Notes: a model not told the origin generated them from the sequence alone. Shown: positions 1 through 6,078, counted from the first letter of the stretch. The stretch is 7,342 nucleotides of DNA from ANME-2 cluster archaeon (GCA_022353185.1 JAKRWB010000597.1:1-7342); one strand, 5' to 3'. Translations and numbers: made by a program.

Positions 1-50
1 GTCCGGTTCTTAGAAGAGGGAGAGCGAGTAATCGCTCTTTCTTATTCGGC
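1..50 (+). mobile_element. 3' end of an inner group II intron (end of domain V plus domain VI)
   Basis: The first ten bases (GTCCGGTTCT) look like the 3' strand of a group II intron domain V. A domain VI hairpin follows. Its arm at 13-27 pairs with 32-47 around a GTAA loop (28-31), giving 15 pairs including G-U, with one unpaired adenosine at 44. That A is the expected branch point, 7 nt from a 3' end at about base 50 (TTCGGC). The body of this intron and any reverse transcriptase lie left of the window. The family call rests on the characteristic DV end and the bulged-A hairpin. The exact 3' boundary is uncertain by one or two bases, because CGGC is not the usual AY ending. Confidence 0.6.
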
Positions 51-137
51 AATCTTCATGCACGGTTCTGTGAGGGGGCTCATGGTAACCTCGGGGCTAT
101 TAACCCAGAAAGAGGTGCGCTATGAGTCCTACTCGAC
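51..137 (+). mobile_element. 3' end of an outer group II intron (3' half of domain V plus domain VI)
   Basis: CTTCATGCACGGTTCT (54-69) is the 3' strand of a second domain V: upper-helix bases, a two-base bulge, then CACGGTTC. Its 5' strand (expected to be like GAGCCGTG) is missing immediately upstream, where the other intron's end sits instead. Domain VI follows. Bases 72-83 pair with 122-134 over 12 pairs, with adenosine 131 bulged 7 nt from a 3' end at 137 (CTCGAC). The interior holds smaller hairpins (CCTC 89-92 with GAGG 112-115; GGG 94-96 with CCC 104-106). The sequence shows the pairing directly; assignment as a group II intron tail follows from the known fold of the family. Confidence 0.65.
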
Positions 138-217
138 ATAGACACAAACCACCCACTGAATCAGAATATCAGTATATGTTGTTAGGCAATATGATGTTAA
201 GCAAGAAGAAAGATTGA
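122..217 (+). other. Short open frame starting in intron domain VI and running through the 3' exon
   Basis: An ATG at 122 opens a 31-codon frame (begins MSPTRHRHK, ends MMLSKKKD) that stops at 215-217. GAGGTG at 112-117 sits 4 nt before the ATG. Both the start and this SD lie inside intron domain VI. The last 26 codons after the predicted splice site could instead be the 3' exon of a gene interrupted by the intron, whose 5' part would be left of the window. I do not recognise the peptide. It may be a chance frame. Confidence 0.25.
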
Positions 218-251
218 TTACACAGTGAAGTCAATGAACCTATAACGGAAT

Positions 252-258
252 GGAGGTG
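252..258 (+). promoter_or_regulatory. Strong ribosome binding site for the small protein at 267
   Basis: GGAGGTG is a perfect complement to the archaeal 16S rRNA 3' end and lies 8 nt before the ATG at 267. This is the main reason to treat the short frame downstream as a real gene. Confidence 0.7.
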
Positions 259-266
259 TTAATTAC

Positions 267-425
267 ATGGAAATTGAAGAGATGGTTAAGAAGATTGATG
301 CAAAAGCACTGAGAGAAGAAGCAAAGAAAAGGGACATTCCAACACGTTGTGTGACAAAACTGAACCTTGCCAAAGCACTGCCCCTGGATGTAGTCGAAGA
401 ACTGGCAAATAAGTCAACAAAATAA
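267..425 (+). CDS. Small basic protein, 52 residues, possibly SAP-like
   Basis: A 52-residue frame starts at ATG 267 behind a perfect SD and ends at TAA 423-425. It is highly charged (Lys, Arg and Glu rich) and appears almost wholly helical. Residues about 13-40 read as a helix (KALREEAKKRDIP), a turn with one cysteine (C28), then a second helix (KLNLAKALP). That helix-turn-helix spacing resembles SAP-type nucleic-acid binding motifs, but the resemblance is weak and by eye only. There is no signal peptide or membrane segment. It lies just downstream of the group II intron tails and converges on the U32 operon, with only 5 bp between the two stop codons. The start is well supported by the SD; the function is not established. 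Confidence 0.6.
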   Translation: MEIEEMVKKIDAKALREEAKKRDIPTRCVTKLNLAKALPLDVVEELANKSTK

Positions 426-438
426 TATTTCTATTTTT
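426..438 (+). terminator. T-rich stretch between convergent stop codons
   Basis: TATTTCTATTTTT directly follows the TAA of the small protein gene. Archaeal termination commonly occurs at oligo-T runs, so this could end the plus-strand transcript. It overlaps the stop of the convergent U32 gene. There is no supporting hairpin. Confidence 0.3.
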
Positions 439-1294
439 CCTCAAAGGCTGCAATTGCCTGCTTCAGAGCATCATCCGTATACATCTCAGCGTTCAGTATC
501 ACCCGGTCCAGCCCGGTAGTATCCTTACAATCGCTTTTAAAATAGACAGTGTTCCCCAGCAAATACAGTGTAGGAAATATCTCAAACATTTCCAGGCTGG
601 GTTGTGCGAACCCCGGCGGTGAGCCTGACAGGTCGAACATATCAACCAGTTCAAGCTCCATTGGGCTATTGCACCGCTGGACGCAACCGGGCGGCACTTC
701 ACCAAAGAACCGGGCAGTATGACAGGAGCGAGTGTATGATACTGCAATAAATTCAGCATGTCCAGCCACCGGAAGCCCGGTCTTGAGGGCAGCCGTGATA
801 GTTCTGGATTCCAGGTCGGTTTCCATAGCCGATATGCCCATACCTTTCATGAATTCCAGTGTCCTGCTGTAATTAAGATTAGTCTGCAAAAACGCCGCTT
901 TTACTTCTTCAGACTCATCCCGTACCAGATGGTCCACCCAGGGGCATGCTTCGGATGTATGCACAATACCCCGACCGGCCGCGACCGCTTCAAAGCCTTC
1001 TAGCCCGCCATCCCTGTGCAATGCATACAGCACCCCCACGTCATTGACCACAAGCCTGATTCCCTCGGGCAGACTCCTGATATATTCCAGCATCCAATCA
1101 TAGTGTTTTTGTGGTGTGATTGGCGTTACCACGCTCAGGACTTCCATCTGCCCGGCAATTTTGCCCACTTGCTCAATGGATGGAAGCCTGTGCACACAGC
1201 ACTCGCTGCCAATGCCTATGCTGGCTCCATGTTCCTCACACAGACCCAGCAGCCTGTCCATCTTTGCCGTATCACTGGAACGTATCTCGATCAC
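431..1294 (-). CDS. U32-family protein, UbiV-like (putative 4Fe-4S protein)
   Basis: A 287-residue member of the U32 family, which is often labelled peptidase/collagenase. The C-terminal half matches UbiV: SCHTAR at 190-195 corresponds to the CFTAR motif of E. coli UbiV, followed by CVQRC (204-208) and an LGN segment near 246-248. Cysteines 191, 204 and 208 have the same 13 and 4 residue spacing as UbiV C180, C193 and C197; C32 or C33 would be the counterpart of C39. These residues bind a 4Fe-4S cluster in UbiV. In bacteria UbiV acts with UbiU in O2-independent ring hydroxylation. The archaeal substrate is unknown. The start is GTG at 1294, with GAGGT 7 nt upstream. It lies 25 nt downstream of its UbiU-like partner on the same strand, so the two are probably co-translated. 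The family call is firm, the UbiV-type call is likely, and the reaction is not established. Confidence 0.8.
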   Translation of the reverse strand: MIEIRSSDTAKMDRLLGLCEEHGASIGIGSECCVHRLPSIEQVGKIAGQMEVLSVVTPITPQKHYDWMLEYIRSLPEGIRLVVNDVGVLYALHRDGGLEGFEAVAAGRGIVHTSEACPWVDHLVRDESEEVKAAFLQTNLNYSRTLEFMKGMGISAMETDLESRTITAALKTGLPVAGHAEFIAVSYTRSCHTARFFGEVPPGCVQRCNSPMELELVDMFDLSGSPPGFAQPSLEMFEIFPTLYLLGNTVYFKSDCKDTTGLDRVILNAEMYTDDALKQAIAAFEEK

Positions 1295-1298
1295 GTAT

Positions 1299-1319
1299 CA
1301 AACCTCAAACCTCAAACCT
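1299..1319 (-). repeat. Three tandem 7-bp repeats in the UbiU-UbiV spacer
   Basis: CAAACCT on the plus strand (AGGTTTG on the coding strand) occurs three times without a gap, at 1299-1305, 1306-1312 and 1313-1319. Each coding-strand repeat carries an SD-like GAGGT core. The copy nearest the gene is spaced correctly for the GTG start at 1294. It fills nearly the whole spacer between the two U32 genes. Confidence 0.8.
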
Positions 1320-2243
1320 CTATACATATGAATCATTGATAGGTGTTTTCAGGTACTTGCACCTGTGCTGGTCGCACATCATCATCCAGAAAGGTATCTC
1401 TTCCAGCACCCAGTCCTTGACCTCGGTTGGCGTCGCCCCGTCCTGAACCATATCAATGCCGCTGCGGTAAGTCTGGATGATGGTCCGTATCATTTCAGGA
1501 TTCATGCACCTGCCCACCACTTTCAGTGCCGATACCCCTGCATTCATCAACTGTCCCAGGCTGCACAGCGAACAGTCAGTACCCGCATCCAGTATGGCAT
1601 GCAGCCTGCCGTCCTCAGACACTCTGTAATTCGCCCTGCAGGGCAACCCCAGGCTGATGGCCTCATCGGCATTGTGTATTAAATGACAGGTGCCGTTGAT
1701 ATTGGAACACCCGAACTGGCCGAACACTTCCAGTTCCACGCCCAGGCCCGACAACTGCTTTATCTCGTCCATGTTTATCTTAAAGGGAAGCACCACCTTG
1801 GCTACACCCAGGTCGGCCAGCATCTCGATCTGGCCCCGGTTAAAATTATTAAGCAGCACGCTGGCATGGATAGGCAGTCCCAAATCCAGTTCATGTAATA
1901 ATGACAGGGCTCCAAACTCGCCCACAATAAGGGCATCCACCCCTGCATCCACTCCACGCATCACATGGTCGATATACATCTCTTCCATGGAATCGGCCAT
2001 AAACGGTGCATTGACCGTGTAATCGACAAGTACACCCCGGTCATGAGCAAACGTCACAATATCCGCCAGTTCGGCCTGGTCTTTAACATTGCAGCTCCGG
2101 CCCCTACCAGAGAGGTTAAGGTTTACAAGTCCTGGCGTTTCCAGGCCAAGATATATCTCATCAGCACCAGCTTCAATCACATTGACGGCAGTAGCCATGG
2201 ACTCTGCCGGGGCCATGAGGTTCATTTTTGTTCGGGGTTTCAT
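1320..2243 (-). CDS. U32-family protein, UbiU-like (putative 4Fe-4S protein)
   Basis: A 307-residue U32-family protein. The N-terminus (NLMAPAESMATAVNVIEAGA, residues 8-27) matches the UbiU/YhbU opening (LLCPAGN...ENGADAVYIG) and leads into a TIM-barrel-like fold. QFGCSNINGTCHL at 176-188 gives C179 and C186, the same 7-residue spacing as C169 and C176 of E. coli UbiU. C202 follows in GLPCRANYRV, and C224/C227 in DCSLC supply the fourth ligand. LKVVGRCMNPE (240-250) corresponds to the IKIEGRQRSP segment. The C-terminal CDQHRC (290-295) is an extra cysteine pair. The ATG at 2243 is 3 nt after the prs stop; M7 (ATG at 2225) would match the usual family N-terminus better, and neither has a clear SD. 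It is probably the partner of the UbiV-like protein encoded next. Archaeal substrate unknown. Confidence 0.82.
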   Translation of the reverse strand: MKPRTKMNLMAPAESMATAVNVIEAGADEIYLGLETPGLVNLNLSGRGRSCNVKDQAELADIVTFAHDRGVLVDYTVNAPFMADSMEEMYIDHVMRGVDAGVDALIVGEFGALSLLHELDLGLPIHASVLLNNFNRGQIEMLADLGVAKVVLPFKINMDEIKQLSGLGVELEVFGQFGCSNINGTCHLIHNADEAISLGLPCRANYRVSEDGRLHAILDAGTDCSLCSLGQLMNAGVSALKVVGRCMNPEMIRTIIQTYRSGIDMVQDGATPTEVKDWVLEEIPFWMMMCDQHRCKYLKTPINDSYV

Positions 2244-2246
2244 GCA

Positions 2247-3098
2247 TTATAATTCGCTTAAAGTCTTTGCCAGCAGGGGCGCCACACTTACCTTGCTTAC
2301 GGCCTTTTCAATAGTATCGGTGGCAATAATTTCCACAACACCTGAACGGGACAACTTGAGAATTGCACTGCCAGCCAGTACCGGGTGGATGCATGCAATA
2401 TATACATCGGCTGCACCCTGTTCCCTGAGCATGCGCACAGCCTCTGCCATGGTACTTCCGGTAGACACAATATCATCCAGTATCACCACGTCCCTGTCCT
2501 TCACATCAAGGTTCTTGGGAGCGACCTGGACTGTGTCGCCGCTGAGGCGTTTCTTTTCAAGATAATCGTAATCAATTCCCAGCTCTTCTGCCGCCGATGC
2601 TACCAGTCCCTTTGCCCCTTCATCAGGTGCCAGTATCACAGGATTCCGGAAGTGGTCCATGTCCCGTATATACTGCCCCATCAGAGGCGCTGCATTGACA
2701 TTCACAGTATTGCATTGAAAATGGTCAAGCACCGAAGTTTCGTGTATGTTCACTGTTATTACATTATCTGCTTCAATGGGCCGGGCCATGGCCCTTGCAC
2801 TGAGCGCCTCGCCCCTCTTGAATATTTTATCCTGCCTGGCATAACCCATGTAGGGAATGACCACATGGATGCGGTCGGCTGTGCTGCAAGCATCAATAAG
2901 CTGAAGAAGTGCTACATAATCCGAATCTGTGGCCGTGCTTTGTACAATAACAGCTTCAGGGCCGATTTCGTCAATGATACGAATATACATCTCATTGTCA
3001 GGGAACGTTTTGAACTCGCATACCGTAAGTTCGCATCCCAGGGCAGACGCTACCCTGCTTGCTAAAAGTTGTGATGATGGCCCTCCAATTACTTTCAA
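2247..3098 (-). CDS. prs: Ribose-phosphate pyrophosphokinase (PRPP synthase)
   Basis: Makes 5-phosphoribosyl-1-pyrophosphate from ribose 5-phosphate and ATP in the cytosol, feeding nucleotide, histidine and, in methanogens, methanopterin-type cofactor synthesis. Visible marks, counted from the TTG at 3113, are the PDNE segment (38-41), YARQDKIFKRGE (91-102, ATP-binding flexible loop), NIHETSVLDHF (122-132), APDEGA (162-167), and the PRPP-binding signature VVILDDIVSTGST (209-221). The length of about 283-288 residues is the short archaeal type. The frame can open at TTG 3113, but GAGGG at 3107-3111 sits 8 nt before TTG 3098. Starting there gives MKVIGGPSSQ, which fits family N-termini, so 3098 is chosen. 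It is the first gene of an operon with the two U32 genes: its stop is 3 nt from the UbiU-like start. Confidence 0.93.
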   Translation of the reverse strand: MKVIGGPSSQLLASRVASALGCELTVCEFKTFPDNEMYIRIIDEIGPEAVIVQSTATDSDYVALLQLIDACSTADRIHVVIPYMGYARQDKIFKRGEALSARAMARPIEADNVITVNIHETSVLDHFQCNTVNVNAAPLMGQYIRDMDHFRNPVILAPDEGAKGLVASAAEELGIDYDYLEKKRLSGDTVQVAPKNLDVKDRDVVILDDIVSTGSTMAEAVRMLREQGAADVYIACIHPVLAGSAILKLSRSGVVEIIATDTIEKAVSKVSVAPLLAKTLSEL

Positions 3099-3106
3099 AA
3101 TCAAAT

Positions 3107-3111
3107 CCCTC
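3107..3111 (-). promoter_or_regulatory. Ribosome binding site deciding the prs start
   Basis: GAGGG on the minus strand lies 8 nt before TTG 3098 and within the frame if TTG 3113 were used. It favours the shorter prs product. No SD precedes 3113. Confidence 0.45.
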
Positions 3112-3149
3112 AAATCTTCATTTTGGACAGATAGTATACTCTAATATGA

Positions 3150-3157
3150 CATAAATC
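3150..3157 (-). promoter_or_regulatory. Possible TATA-like box for the prs operon
   Basis: GATTTATG on the minus strand would place transcription start about 25 nt downstream, near 3128, leaving a leader of about 30 nt that includes the SD at 3107-3111. The match to an archaeal TATA element is modest. The rest of the divergent spacer (3122-3259) is AT-rich with no other convincing signal. Confidence 0.25.
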
Positions 3158-3259
3158 ATTGTTGTTATTTGCTTATTGGACGTTTCCGTAACATCTCAAA
3201 CAAGTAGAGAATAGTTTACCTTTGGATTGTCATAGCAATAAATAAAAAATGGGGACTAA

Positions 3260-3346
3260 ATTATAGATAAAACCGACCTGTCACCGGAAAAAGAACCTGA
3301 TTTCCTTATTCCGGGTATCAAGAAGAACGTATTCATCCTGGGGCTG
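3260..3346 (+). other. In-frame N-terminal extension of the transporter gene without a standard start codon
   Basis: After an in-frame TAA at 3257 the transporter frame is open for 29 codons before the first GTG at 3347. It encodes a polar stretch (DLSPEKEPDFLIPG) followed by KKNVFILGL, the normal beginning of membrane segment 1 in this family. No ATG, GTG or TTG exists here in frame. ATT at 3260 (5 nt after GGGGA) or ATA at 3263 are possible rare starts. Alternatively the ATG at 3249, in another frame, was joined by a lost base near 3261-3265. Confidence 0.6.
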
Positions 3347-4486
3347 GTGAGCCTGTTCACTGATATTTCCAGTGAAATGCTCTACCCCATAATACCCTTT
3401 TTTCTCACGCTCGTACTGGGCGCGCCCATGGTACTGGTCGGGCTTATCGAAGGAGTCGCTGAAAGTACTGCCAACATCTTAAAAGTTGTATCAGGCTGGT
3501 ATTCGGATAAGACCAATAAGCGCAAACCATTCGTGCTCGCCGGATACAGCATCTCAGCCATCTCAAAACCCCTTATGGCACTGGCATACGGCTGGCCACT
3601 GGTCCTGGTCGCCCGGGTGATGGATAGGACTGGTAAAGGACTGCGCACCTCGGCCCGTGATGCACTTATTGCGGATTCCTCTGATATTGCACACAGGGGC
3701 CGGTCCTTCGGACTTCACAGGTCAATGGATACCATTGGTGCAGTTGCAGGCTCACTCATAGCACTCGGGATTCTCTACCTTTCAGGCGATAACTACAGGA
3801 TAGTGTTCCTTGCCGCCTTCATACCCGGAATGCTCAGCATCCTGCTGGTCACTTTTTTTGTGTCAGAGCGCAGACGCCCGAAAGCCGAAAAAATATCATT
3901 CAAATTGTCCAACTTTGACCGGGACTTCAAAGTGTTCCTTTTAATAACAGGCATTTTTGCCATTGGCAACTCAAGCAATGTGTTCTTAATCCTGAGGGCC
4001 GAAAATCTTGGTTTTTCTGTGTATATGGTAATATTAAGTTATATCCTGTTCAACATTGTATCTTCCTTGGGCTCATTTCCGCTGGGCACACTTTCAGACC
4101 GGTGGGGACGGCGGAATATAATGAGTGCTGGTTTTGTAGTCTTCGGGATTGTGTACTTTGGATTTGCATGGATACAGCAAAGTGTCTACATCTGGGTGCT
4201 TTTCATAATATATGGCCTGTATGAAGCACTTACAAAAGGTATTGGAAAAGCCTATGTCGTGGATTTAGTCCCATCAGACAAAAGAGGTACTGCTCTGGGG
4301 ATATACCATGCTGCCACAGGGTTCATGATGCTCTTTGCAAGTATAATTGCAGGACTATTGTGGGATATCCTAGGCCCTGCTGCCCCTTTTATCTATGGTG
4401 GTGTGGTAGCATTCTTATCTTCAGTGCTTCTCATATTATTTATGCCACGCCGGGAAAGTAAAGGGCTCAAAGTTCTTTTTTCATGA
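3347..4486 (+). CDS. Major facilitator superfamily transporter
   Basis: An integral membrane permease with repeated hydrophobic segments consistent with 12 helices once the upstream extension is included. MFS motif A occurs in both halves: GWYSDKTNKRKP (50-61) after the second helix, and GTLSDRWGRRN (247-257) in the second half. The conserved RTGKGLRTSARDALIADS (94-111) marks a subfamily of prokaryotic MFS permeases whose substrates I cannot name. The GTG at 3347 is the first standard start but falls inside membrane segment 1 (NVFILGLVSLFTDISSEM), so the real protein probably begins about 29 codons earlier or the 5' end is damaged. There is no SD before 3347. The 3' end overlaps the convergent acetyltransferase gene by 20 bp. 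Transport role is sure; substrate and direction are unknown. Confidence 0.88.
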   Translation: MSLFTDISSEMLYPIIPFFLTLVLGAPMVLVGLIEGVAESTANILKVVSGWYSDKTNKRKPFVLAGYSISAISKPLMALAYGWPLVLVARVMDRTGKGLRTSARDALIADSSDIAHRGRSFGLHRSMDTIGAVAGSLIALGILYLSGDNYRIVFLAAFIPGMLSILLVTFFVSERRRPKAEKISFKLSNFDRDFKVFLLITGIFAIGNSSNVFLILRAENLGFSVYMVILSYILFNIVSSLGSFPLGTLSDRWGRRNIMSAGFVVFGIVYFGFAWIQQSVYIWVLFIIYGLYEALTKGIGKAYVVDLVPSDKRGTALGIYHAATGFMMLFASIIAGLLWDILGPAAPFIYGGVVAFLSSVLLILFMPRRESKGLKVLFS

Positions 4487-4901
4487 CCAGCGCATCTTCA
4501 CCGTCAGTGTAATATCCCCGTTCCACCCATGCCGGCACAAAACCCCGTCTCAAGTAAAAATGCTGGGCAGGTATGTTATTCATCCTGACCTCCAGACTGG
4601 CCACGTTTGCCCCCTCCCCATTCAACACATCACATATCCTGTTGATCAATTGGGTGCCAACACCCCTACCCCGGTAAGCTTCTTTCACTGCCAGTGTAAA
4701 AATCCTGCCCTTACCCGGAACTGAAATATAACCTACAGTATACCCTATTAATTCTCCAGCATCTACTGCTACATAAAAACCGCTTGAGACTTGTTCATAC
4801 ATTTCCATGTACATGTAAGGGTCATGTTCATGGAATATCTGGCTTTCCAGTTCAATAACACAGTTGAAATCTTCTGGTTGGAACAGACGAAAAAATAACA
4901 A
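4467..4901 (-). CDS. GNAT-family N-acetyltransferase, RimI-like
   Basis: A cytosolic acetyl-CoA-dependent acetyltransferase. Counted from the longest frame (TTG 4919), it shows PEDF (15-18), beta strands running to IFTLAVKEAYRGRGVGTQLI (73-92) with the pyrophosphate-binding RGRGVG loop, LEVRMNN (109-115), and AQHFYLRRGF (118-127), whose Tyr122 is the usual general acid. The order and the C-terminal YYTDGEDALVMKKEL tail resemble RimI / archaeal N-terminal (Ard1-type) acetyltransferases, so protein N-termini are a plausible substrate, but this is inference. Starts at 4919 and 4910 are open. TTG 4901 is chosen because AGGTG (4909-4913) lies about 7 nt before it and the product begins MLFFRLFQPEDF as in the family. 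It is probably co-transcribed with the 381-residue gene just upstream. Confidence 0.85.
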   Translation of the reverse strand: MLFFRLFQPEDFNCVIELESQIFHEHDPYMYMEMYEQVSSGFYVAVDAGELIGYTVGYISVPGKGRIFTLAVKEAYRGRGVGTQLINRICDVLNGEGANVASLEVRMNNIPAQHFYLRRGFVPAWVERGYYTDGEDALVMKKEL

Positions 4902-4924
4902 AAAGGACACCTGATACAATAATA

Positions 4925-6070
4925 CTATATGTTAAGCAGACCCTTAAGTTCCAACCCATCTCCACCAAGGGCTGAAAGGCGATTTGACATCTCGTTCACA
5001 CTAATAAAAATTTCGTTTCGGATTCCACCTTCAACGATCTCTTTTATAGCGATTTCTTTTTTAGTTATACCATGGGCAAAAATATCATTGATGATCTCTC
5101 CGTACTGGGAGGCAATTATCTTAACACACTCGAATAACTCGTTACTTTCAATAGCATCATCATCATCGAGTTCAATTTTGACAAGAGTCCTGGAAACGAT
5201 ATTAGCTTCACTTCCAATATAGTCCACGACCTTTTGCCTGAGTTCATCAAGTTTATCGAGATCCAACTGTGATGCCAACTCTTCACTGTTCGTTATATCG
5301 ATGGCCTCTTCATCCACATACGTCAGGCTGGCATTTTCAATCTTTCCGGAAACCGACAGATTAACCTTTTTGGTACCCTTCTTATTTTTCAGGTCCAACT
5401 GAAAATCTTCATCAATGTATACTCTTTTTATGAAATAATCTGAAACATCCAGCTGTTTGATCCTGTCCTCCTTATGGATCAGACCTCCTCTTGACACGAT
5501 AGGAATGGATATCTCATTCATGAACTTTTTTACCTGCAGTGGAAAATCAGCATATGTTGTCTCGTATGTAAATGAAAGCCCGCTCAGGTTCATGGTGGTT
5601 TTGCCTATCAACTTTTCTGTAGTGCTGGTAATGTGTTTGACCATTTTTGTATTATATACTCCAGACCATAGGAAAGGTTCAAGATAATTGCGTATCTGGC
5701 TTGACATCTGGGCTACTTCATCTTTTGAGTTGCGAGTCAGATCATCCAGGGCGATTTTGAACTGTTCTTTTTGTTTTTCCACACAATCTATCCCGGATTC
5801 CTTCAATTTATCCCTGCATATTGCGGTTGGTTCAATGGCATACTGATTAGTAAGTTGGTCAAGAGAAGTATTCAGCCCTGATAAAAAAGAATTCAGCATT
5901 GTTATTTCCTTTTCGAATTTTTCTTCTTCCTCTTGAATCTGGTTTTTCAATTCTATTATTCTGTTTTCAATCGGAAGTGTTTGTTCGACAATCGATAGGA
6001 AATTATTTAGGTCTGTTATAAAATTTGTCTGGTAAGGCATTTCAGTGGAATCTTGAAATACAAATGTCAT
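4925..6070 (-). CDS. Hypothetical cytosolic protein with N-terminal coiled coil, 381 residues
   Basis: I do not recognise the family. Residues about 25-130 are strongly helical, with heptad-like patterning and acidic or basic runs (NRIIELKNQIQEEEEKFEKE, 36-55), suggesting a coiled coil. It carries cysteines 85 and 96. Residues about 157-255 read as alternating beta strands (MNLSGLSFTYETTY; VNLSVSGKIENASLTYV). The C-terminal third (260-381) is mixed alpha/beta, with an acidic DDDD at 302-305 and C315. There is no signal peptide, membrane helix or nucleotide-binding loop. The start is ATG 6070, with GGGAG 8 nt upstream. The gene ends 23 nt before the chosen acetyltransferase start on the same strand, so the two probably form one operon. 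Its base composition is visibly more AT-rich than the U32 genes. A structural or scaffold role is possible but unsupported. Confidence 0.8.
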   Translation of the reverse strand: MTFVFQDSTEMPYQTNFITDLNNFLSIVEQTLPIENRIIELKNQIQEEEEKFEKEITMLNSFLSGLNTSLDQLTNQYAIEPTAICRDKLKESGIDCVEKQKEQFKIALDDLTRNSKDEVAQMSSQIRNYLEPFLWSGVYNTKMVKHITSTTEKLIGKTTMNLSGLSFTYETTYADFPLQVKKFMNEISIPIVSRGGLIHKEDRIKQLDVSDYFIKRVYIDEDFQLDLKNKKGTKKVNLSVSGKIENASLTYVDEEAIDITNSEELASQLDLDKLDELRQKVVDYIGSEANIVSRTLVKIELDDDDAIESNELFECVKIIASQYGEIINDIFAHGITKKEIAIKEIVEGGIRNEIFISVNEMSNRLSALGGDGLELKGLLNI

Positions 6071-6078
6071 CGGAACTT

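Noticed and set aside
1..137. Intron-encoded reverse transcriptase or maturase
   Set aside because: The window begins after domain IV, so no such coding sequence is present to support it.
1299..1319. CRISPR or phase-variation array
   Set aside because: Units are only 7 bp without spacers, and the repeat lies outside a reading frame, so neither CRISPR nor coding phase variation fits.
431..2243. Labelling the two U32 proteins as peptidases or collagenases
   Set aside because: The cysteine spacing and pairing match the UbiU/UbiV Fe-S type. The peptidase label in this family rests on few cases and nothing here shows a protease site.
2385..3065. 226-codon plus-strand frame
   Set aside because: It lies wholly antisense to prs, whose motifs are unmistakable; the translation is Cys/His-rich without family features.
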